From Janthinobacterium fluminis (GTDB taxonomy: Bacteria > Pseudomonadota > Gammaproteobacteria > Burkholderiales > Burkholderiaceae_D), in assembly GCF_028595325.1 (NCBI RefSeq), contig NZ_JAQQXR010000007.1, forward strand, positions 124,001-188,000: a stretch of DNA of 64,000 nt, given 5' to 3'. Under the pieces are notes generated by a model. That model did not search any database. It saw only the letters and a program-made list of their open reading frames with translations, and had not been told where the DNA came from. Shown here piece after piece: positions 59,575 to 64,000 of the stretch. The position numbers and the translations under genes were made by a program. How positions within the stretch are numbered: the stretch's first letter is position 1; each line of letters begins with the position of its first letter.

Positions 59575-59916
59575 GCGTGACGGCTTTCAAGGTTATGCTG
59601 GACTACCGCAGTTAAGGGAAAATTCATTAGCAAATATGGCTGCATCGCGGCGGGAAGCTGTCGGAGGTTTATTATCCTCAAGCTGTCCGGCCAGGCGCTC
59701 GCAATAAAATATCATACATGTAATATTTTATATTTGACAATATAACGTATATATTCTTCCCCAATGCACGTGGATTGTCACGAATGTCATGTTATTTTTG
59801 CGGTGCCGATGGGCGCGCCGAATTCGGTAAAATTCCAATCAAAAGTGAACGATATAAAAAAACCTGCAACAGCCATTCAGCACCTTGCATTAGTTCAATC
59901 CAACAAAGGAATCACA
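59575..59916. other. AT-rich intergenic region
   Basis: Between the divergent lectin and LprI-domain genes. The part 59700-59760 is very AT-rich, with TTGACA at 59734-59739 but no -10 at the right distance. No gene or clear operator is seen. It presumably holds both promoters. A frame open from 59764 continues into the LprI gene but carries no ribosome-binding site and lacks protein-like composition before 59917. Confidence 0.55.
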
Positions 59917-61362
59917 GTGGCGCTTAGTATCCGAAACCACCTGTCTTGCGTAGCCTTGCTTGCCGCGCTTCTTCCAGCTACACAGGCGCTCTCGGCGGGA
60001 CTGGATTGCGCCCTGGCCGCGACGGCGACAGAAACCGCGATCTGCGCCGACCAGGCGCTTCGGCGCCTGGATAGCCGCCTGTCGTCCGTGTACGGGAAAC
60101 TAAGCCGCGCCCAGGCGGCGCGACGCGACGCGCTACGGCAAGCCCAGTTAAGTTGGCTGGCAGGCCGCGACCGGTGCGGGGCAAGCGCCAGCTGCATTCA
60201 GCAACAGTATCAAGCGCGGCTCGAAGTGACGAGGGCGCAGTTGCGCGACGCCGTCGCCTACCAGCCGGATCATGTGGACCGGCAGGCCTTGGAGGATCTG
60301 CGCCAGGCCGTCGAGGCGATGCGCAAATCCGATGCCGAGTTCCCGCTTGAAAAAGTCTTGCGAGGCTTGGCGATCGACACGGGCATGACGCATTTCTCCA
60401 ATGGGCATGAGGCCACGGAGTCGGACGGCAACGCGCATTTTCCCAGGACCCGGCCGGCTGGCGTGACTGGCGATGAATGGCGGGCCTTGCTGGCGTCCAA
60501 CATCGACGGCGGTGGCGAGAATGGTTCGGCAAACTATGCGCTCGTCGATCTTGACGGCGATGGCCGGCGCGACCTCGTGATCAACTCCTACACCGGCGGA
60601 ACCGGACTGTTCTCCTATACGAGCGCCTTGCGCCGGGACGGCGGCAAATTCATCGGCGCCTATCGGGGCGGCGTCGACGATCTGGGGCAAGACCCGGCAG
60701 ACGATCCCGAGGACGCAGCCGGGACATCGTATCTATTCTCGACCAGCGGCCGCGGCGCCAATCAGGCCGGCTATTGGATTCGTCTGCGCGGGCGCGTCTA
60801 TGCGGCCTACCAGGTCGGCTACTACGGCGTGGACAACCTTTATTTGTTGCGACCTTTGACGGTCATCGGCAAGGTGCCGAAACTCGCGCTTCACTACCGT
60901 TATCGACTCGCCGTGCCAAAGATCCAGAGTGACGAGGAAAAGGGCACGAAGACGACGCTGGCCCCTGCCTTGCATGCCGCGTTGACGCAGGCGCTCGCGC
61001 TCGTGAGCAAGGAGCAGAGCAATGACGTCGGCAGCCAGGAAAAACCGTTGTGCCCGTTCCCGTCCCCGGACTCGGTCGACGCGGACGAGCTCGGCACGTA
61101 CTACGGTTACGGCACTGGGCACTACACCTATGAAATCGTCGGCGACATGCCCGTCTGGCTGGGGCGCCAGTGCCACATCGGCCGCTTGGTCGACTGGTTC
61201 GGGGCATACTCCGGCAAGGGGAAACTGTACGCGCAATTATGGGTGCGCAAGCCCGGCGGGAGCGAAGAGCCGTCGACTCAAACCTACACAGTCAAGGGTG
61301 TCCGAAGCGCCATCGGGGTGAAGACGTCCATTGCCAAGGTCGAAGGCGATAACGGCGCGTAA
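59917..61362 (+). CDS. secreted LprI-domain protein with Ca-binding-like loop
   Basis: 481 residues from the GTG at 59917, which has AAAGGA at 6-nt spacing and directly opens a signal peptide (about 1-27). An LprI-type (DUF1311) domain (30-105) carries the conserved C31, C43, C87 and C93 and the pattern LSWLAGRDRCG. A ~375-residue C-terminal part is unrecognised apart from an EF-hand/FG-GAP-like loop DLDGDGRRD. LprI in mycobacteria inhibits lysozyme; many proteobacterial members are only known by domain. Possibly a periplasmic or surface protection protein. Confidence 0.75.
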   Translation: MALSIRNHLSCVALLAALLPATQALSAGLDCALAATATETAICADQALRRLDSRLSSVYGKLSRAQAARRDALRQAQLSWLAGRDRCGASASCIQQQYQARLEVTRAQLRDAVAYQPDHVDRQALEDLRQAVEAMRKSDAEFPLEKVLRGLAIDTGMTHFSNGHEATESDGNAHFPRTRPAGVTGDEWRALLASNIDGGGENGSANYALVDLDGDGRRDLVINSYTGGTGLFSYTSALRRDGGKFIGAYRGGVDDLGQDPADDPEDAAGTSYLFSTSGRGANQAGYWIRLRGRVYAAYQVGYYGVDNLYLLRPLTVIGKVPKLALHYRYRLAVPKIQSDEEKGTKTTLAPALHAALTQALALVSKEQSNDVGSQEKPLCPFPSPDSVDADELGTYYGYGTGHYTYEIVGDMPVWLGRQCHIGRLVDWFGAYSGKGKLYAQLWVRKPGGSEEPSTQTYTVKGVRSAIGVKTSIAKVEGDNGA

Positions 61363-61408
61363 GGTGGGCCTTGTTAACAGGCCAGCCCAAAAAACTGCAC
61401 ATCCACAC

Positions 61409-61480
61409 TCAATCGCGAACTGCTGGCCATTGGCGCGCAGTGTGGACCAGGGCCAGCACCCATACGGTTTCACCGCTGTT
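61409..61480 (-). pseudogene. C-terminal remnant of a RelE/ParE-type toxin gene
   Basis: Directly after (and overlapping by one base) the antitoxin stop, another frame reads NSGETVWVLALVHTARQWP and ends after four more residues. The words VWVLALVHTARQWP are the usual C terminus of ParE/RelE toxins paired with this antitoxin type. The ~75 preceding residues of a toxin and its start are absent, so a deletion has removed most of the toxin gene. Confidence 0.75.
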
Positions 61481-61758
61481 CACCCCTGGCCAGTGACTGC
61501 TGCGCGGCGAGTGGCAAACATGGCTTCAACCTCATCATTGGAGTGGCTGACGCCAGTCCGCATCGAAGCGCGGCCAGCATCGACTTTGCGGCTCAAGAAC
61601 TCGTCATATTCACGCTCCTCACGCTGACGCTTGACGAATCCGCGCATCAGCTCACGCAGAATTTGCGACGCTGGCCGGTGCGCGGCTTCCGCTTCTGCCA
61701 TGAAATCGGCGCGCAATTCCGGTTCTAGCTTCAGTGTGAAAACGACTTTCTTGGACAT
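61480..61758 (-). CDS. antitoxin of a type II toxin-antitoxin pair (orphan)
   Basis: 92 residues. The N-terminal MSKKVVFTLKLEPELRADFM and the helix RPASQILRELMRGFV form a ribbon-helix-helix DNA-binding dimer typical of antitoxins that pair with ParE/RelE toxins. The C-terminal part (REYDEFLSRKVDAGRASMR) would bind the toxin. The toxin is present only as a 23-residue stub (61409-61480). AAGAGGG precedes the start. It can still act as a repressor or neutralise toxins from other loci, but nothing shows that it does. Confidence 0.85.
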   Translation of the reverse strand: MSKKVVFTLKLEPELRADFMAEAEAAHRPASQILRELMRGFVKRQREEREYDEFLSRKVDAGRASMRTGVSHSNDEVEAMFATRRAAVTGQG

Positions 61759-61930
61759 AGTGCGGCCCTCTTGAAATGTACGAATAAAGCATATACGTTT
61801 TCATTACTATCGGCGTGTTTTTGCGCACTCAGTGCGGGAAAAAGCACCGTCCCTGTCTTTTGTCGGCGTTCGATGGCATCGGTACGGCGCGGCGTTCAGC
61901 AGTTCTTCGGCCTCGGCCTCGCCGACGGAT

Positions 61931-63088
61931 TTATCTGGCAGTAAACGGTTCGGCCCCGAAGCTTTTCCGGCGCTCCCACAGCGCGCTGGCGACGAAGACG
62001 GCGGCGCCGGCCCACATCACGGCGGGCAGGGCGTTGATGCCGGCCGTCTGCATCAGCACGCCCGTCAGCAGCGGGCCGCCGCCGCTGGACACGCCCCAGG
62101 TGGCGTTGACGATGGCGCTGGCCGAGGTCAGCGAGTGGCCGCTGAAGCGCTCGCCGCAGGCCACCAGCGCCAGCATGTAGATGGCGCCGGCGAAGCCGCC
62201 CAGCAGTAGCAGCAAGGTCCACCACAGCCACGGTGTGTTGATGGCGAAGGGCAGCAGCGGCAGCAGCAGGCAAACCATCACGCCGCAGGCCGTGTGCACG
62301 CGGGCGCGGCCGAAGCGGTCGGCCAGCCAGCCGAAGAAGAACTGCAAGGCGGTGTCGCCGACCAGCACGACGGTGGCCGACAGCAGGGCCAGTTCGGCGC
62401 TGATGCCGTGGCGTATCGCGTACAGCGGCAGCAGGCTGAGGGCCAGCGTGTCGAACAGCGCGAAGAAGGCGGCGCCGAGGACGATCATCGGCATGCGCGG
62501 CAGGATCAGGCGCCAGCGCACGCCTTCCTCGTCCGCCTCCTGCGCCGGGCCGCTGTTCGAGATCAGGGCCAGGCCGGGCAGGGCGAACAGGAACAGCGCG
62601 CCGCAGGCGGCGAAGCTCCAGGCGATGCGGCCGTTGAAGGTGGCCACCAGCGCCGGCCCGATCAACTGGAACAGCGTGAAGCTGGTGGTGTACATGGCCA
62701 CCACGCGGCCGCGCGAGTTGTCCGGCGCCAGGCGGTTGACCCAGGCTTCGCCGATGGTGAACAGCACGCCCATGGCGCCGCCAAAGACGAAGCGCAGCAG
62801 CGCCCAGGCCGGCAGGCTGTCGGTCAGCTGCATCAGCGCCGTCGCCAGCGCGCCGGCCCAGACCGCGCCTATCATGGTCGCGCGCGGCCCGAAGCGCGCC
62901 ACCCAGCCGGAGACGAAAGGCGACGCCGCCAGGATGCCGACGGCGCTGACGGCGGTGATCATGCCGATGATGTCGGTGCCGACGCCGCGCTGGTCGAGCG
63001 TGAGGGCCGTCAGCGGCATGGTCGCGCCCAGGCCCAGCCCGACCACGCCGATGCTGACGACGAGCGCGAAGAAGTCCCTCCAGGGCAT
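61931..63088 (-). CDS. MFS transporter, YcaD/UMF-like
   Basis: 385 residues from the ATG at 63088 (MPWRDFFALVVSIGVVGLG), with about twelve membrane segments and the MFS loop DRFGRARVHT between helices of the second half. The pattern LRFVFGGAMGVLFTIGEAWVNRLAP resembles the YcaD group. It starts 5 nt after the stop of the MocR-type regulator gene, so the regulator and transporter are one unit. The substrate is unknown; a link to amines or vitamin B6 would be the guess from the regulator type. Confidence 0.85.
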   Translation of the reverse strand: MPWRDFFALVVSIGVVGLGLGATMPLTALTLDQRGVGTDIIGMITAVSAVGILAASPFVSGWVARFGPRATMIGAVWAGALATALMQLTDSLPAWALLRFVFGGAMGVLFTIGEAWVNRLAPDNSRGRVVAMYTTSFTLFQLIGPALVATFNGRIAWSFAACGALFLFALPGLALISNSGPAQEADEEGVRWRLILPRMPMIVLGAAFFALFDTLALSLLPLYAIRHGISAELALLSATVVLVGDTALQFFFGWLADRFGRARVHTACGVMVCLLLPLLPFAINTPWLWWTLLLLLGGFAGAIYMLALVACGERFSGHSLTSASAIVNATWGVSSGGGPLLTGVLMQTAGINALPAVMWAGAAVFVASALWERRKSFGAEPFTAR

Positions 63089-63093
63089 ATTCC

Positions 63094-64000
63094 TCACCGG
63101 CGCACCCCCGACTGGATCACGGCCGCCAGCAGCTTGCCGTAGTAGGAAATCTTCTCCGCCGTGACGTAGGCGTAGCCGACCAGCAGGCCGCGCCGCAGCG
63201 GCGGCGCCAGGTAGTAGGTCGACAGCGCCTTGACCTGGATGCCCGATTCGGCCGCCAGCGCCGCCAGCGCGACGTCGTCGGTGCGCTCCGGCAGTTCGAC
63301 CACCAGGTGCAGGCCCGACTCCTCGCTGGAGATGGCCACGCCGTGGCCCAGCTGCGAACCCAGTTGCGCCGCCAGCGTGCGCCGCAGCAGCTCGCGGCGG
63401 GCGCCGTAGATCTGGCGGATCTTGCGCACGTGGGTGGTGAAGTGGCCCAGCGCGATGAAGTCGGCCAGCGCCGCCTGCACCATCAACTGGCCGGGCCGCT
63501 GCAGGTCGTACAGCGCGCTCTTGAACGGCGCGATCAGCGCCGGCGGCACGACGATGTAGCCGACCTTGATGCCGGGATAGAGCACCTTCGAGAAGGTGCC
63601 CATGTAGACCACGCGGTTGTCGGTGTCGAGCCCCTGCAGCGCCGCCAGCGGCCGGCCGGTGTAGCGGAACTCGCTGTCGTAGTCGTCTTCGAGTATCCAG
63701 GCGTTCTTGCGCACCGCGACGTCGAGCAGCTCGCGCCGCCGTGCCAGGCTCATCACGGCGCCCGTCGGGTACTGGTGCGACGGCGTCACGTAGATCAGCC
63801 GCGGCTCGGTGGCCAGGTCGGCGGCGTCGAGCGCCATGCCGTGCCGGTCCACCGTGATCGGGCGCAGCAGCAGGTCGCGCGCCTGGAACACGCGCCGCGC
63901 GCCCCAGTAGCACGGGTCCTCGACCCAGGCCGTGCTGCCGACGTCGGCCAGCAGCTGCGCGCACAGGTCGAGCGACTGCTGCGTGCCGGCAGTGATCATC
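63094..64000 (-). CDS. MocR/GabR-type regulator with aminotransferase-like domain (partial)
   Basis: Only the C-terminal ~300 residues are in the window; the gene runs off the right edge. The visible part is a fold-type I aminotransferase-like domain opening ITAGTQQSLDLCAQLL, with the aspartate region ILEDDYDSEFRY and the PLP-binding lysine in GTFSKVLYPG. This is the effector domain of MocR regulators, whose N-terminal GntR helix-turn-helix would lie outside. GabR, the best-known member, controls GABA use; a gabD gene lies ~9 kb away, but no direct link is shown. It is coupled to the following MFS gene. Confidence 0.88.
   Translation of the reverse strand, partial: MITAGTQQSLDLCAQLLADVGSTAWVEDPCYWGARRVFQARDLLLRPITVDRHGMALDAADLATEPRLIYVTPSHQYPTGAVMSLARRRELLDVAVRKNAWILEDDYDSEFRYTGRPLAALQGLDTDNRVVYMGTFSKVLYPGIKVGYIVVPPALIAPFKSALYDLQRPGQLMVQAALADFIALGHFTTHVRKIRQIYGARRELLRRTLAAQLGSQLGHGVAISSEESGLHLVVELPERTDDVALAALAAESGIQVKALSTYYLAPPLRRGLLVGYAYVTAEKISYYGKLLAAVIQSGVRR

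Noticed and set aside
61237..61473. 78-codon minus-strand frame after the antitoxin considered as the toxin
   Set aside because: Its sequence does not resemble a toxin; the toxin-like words are in a different frame and stop after 23 residues.

Overview
The window looks like a stretch of chromosome from a high-GC betaproteobacterium, most likely Oxalobacteraceae (Massilia/Duganella/Janthinobacterium type). The grounds are the very GC-rich third codon positions, the order nadK-recN-hemH-grpE-dnaK-dnaJ, the order pcm-rhodanese-tolC, and many LysR regulators in divergent pairs. No rRNA, CRISPR array, prophage or intact insertion sequence was seen; there is one tRNA. The assignment to family is inference from gene content, not from a search.

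Layout. 1-6.9 kb: an AT-rich non-coding stretch, tRNA-Gly(CCC), trmB, then on the minus strand a glutamate dehydrogenase with a HypT-like LysR gene, recQ and uppP. 6.9-11.9 kb: a periplasmic alpha-carbonic anhydrase, then a tightly coupled three-gene operon: MglA-like GTPase, soluble histidine kinase, and a response regulator fused to a PilB/GspE-type ATPase. 11.9-19.4 kb: DeoR regulator plus MFS transporter, a chemoreceptor, a YkgJ cysteine-cluster protein, a divergent doxX/LysR pair and an unknown one-TM protein. 19.4-22.5 kb: TonB-dependent receptor plus ModA-like binding protein behind a near-consensus ModE box. 22.5-26 kb: a lower-GC, gene-poor accessory segment with a DUF4242 gene, a decayed sigma-factor/small-protein/ImmA-IrrE module, a 103-bp inverted-repeat element, one unknown membrane protein and about 1 kb of sequence without recognisable genes.

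26-33.6 kb: TetR, pcm, rhodanese, tolC, then a YdcZ-type transporter/LysR pair, glyoxalase I, OsmC, a sorbosone-type dehydrogenase and a VOC protein. 33.7-42.8 kb: an SOS-type promoter (LexA box on the -10) in front of nadK-recN, a REP-like hairpin, hemH, a probable 29-aa membrane protein, and the heat-shock genes grpE-dnaK-dnaJ with two sigma-32 promoters, followed by a beta-carbonic anhydrase. 43.3-47 kb: a TauD-like dioxygenase with a complete ABC importer, probably for organosulfur compounds. 47-54.4 kb: DUF2059, GFA-family and unknown genes, ArgP-like regulator, a class A penicillin-binding protein, a TRIC-family channel and succinate-semialdehyde dehydrogenase. 54.7-64 kb: a secreted beta-propeller protein with an ECF sigma/anti-sigma pair, a Sel1-like protein, a secreted bulb-type lectin, an LprI-domain protein, an antitoxin whose toxin survives only as a C-terminal stub, and an MFS gene behind a MocR-type regulator cut by the window edge.

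The strongest candidates for something undescribed are the GTPase/kinase/REC-ATPase operon (7758-11874) and the ModE-box-controlled outer-membrane plus periplasmic pair (19419-22453). The decayed sigma/ImmA module and the toxin stub are clear cases of gene loss.
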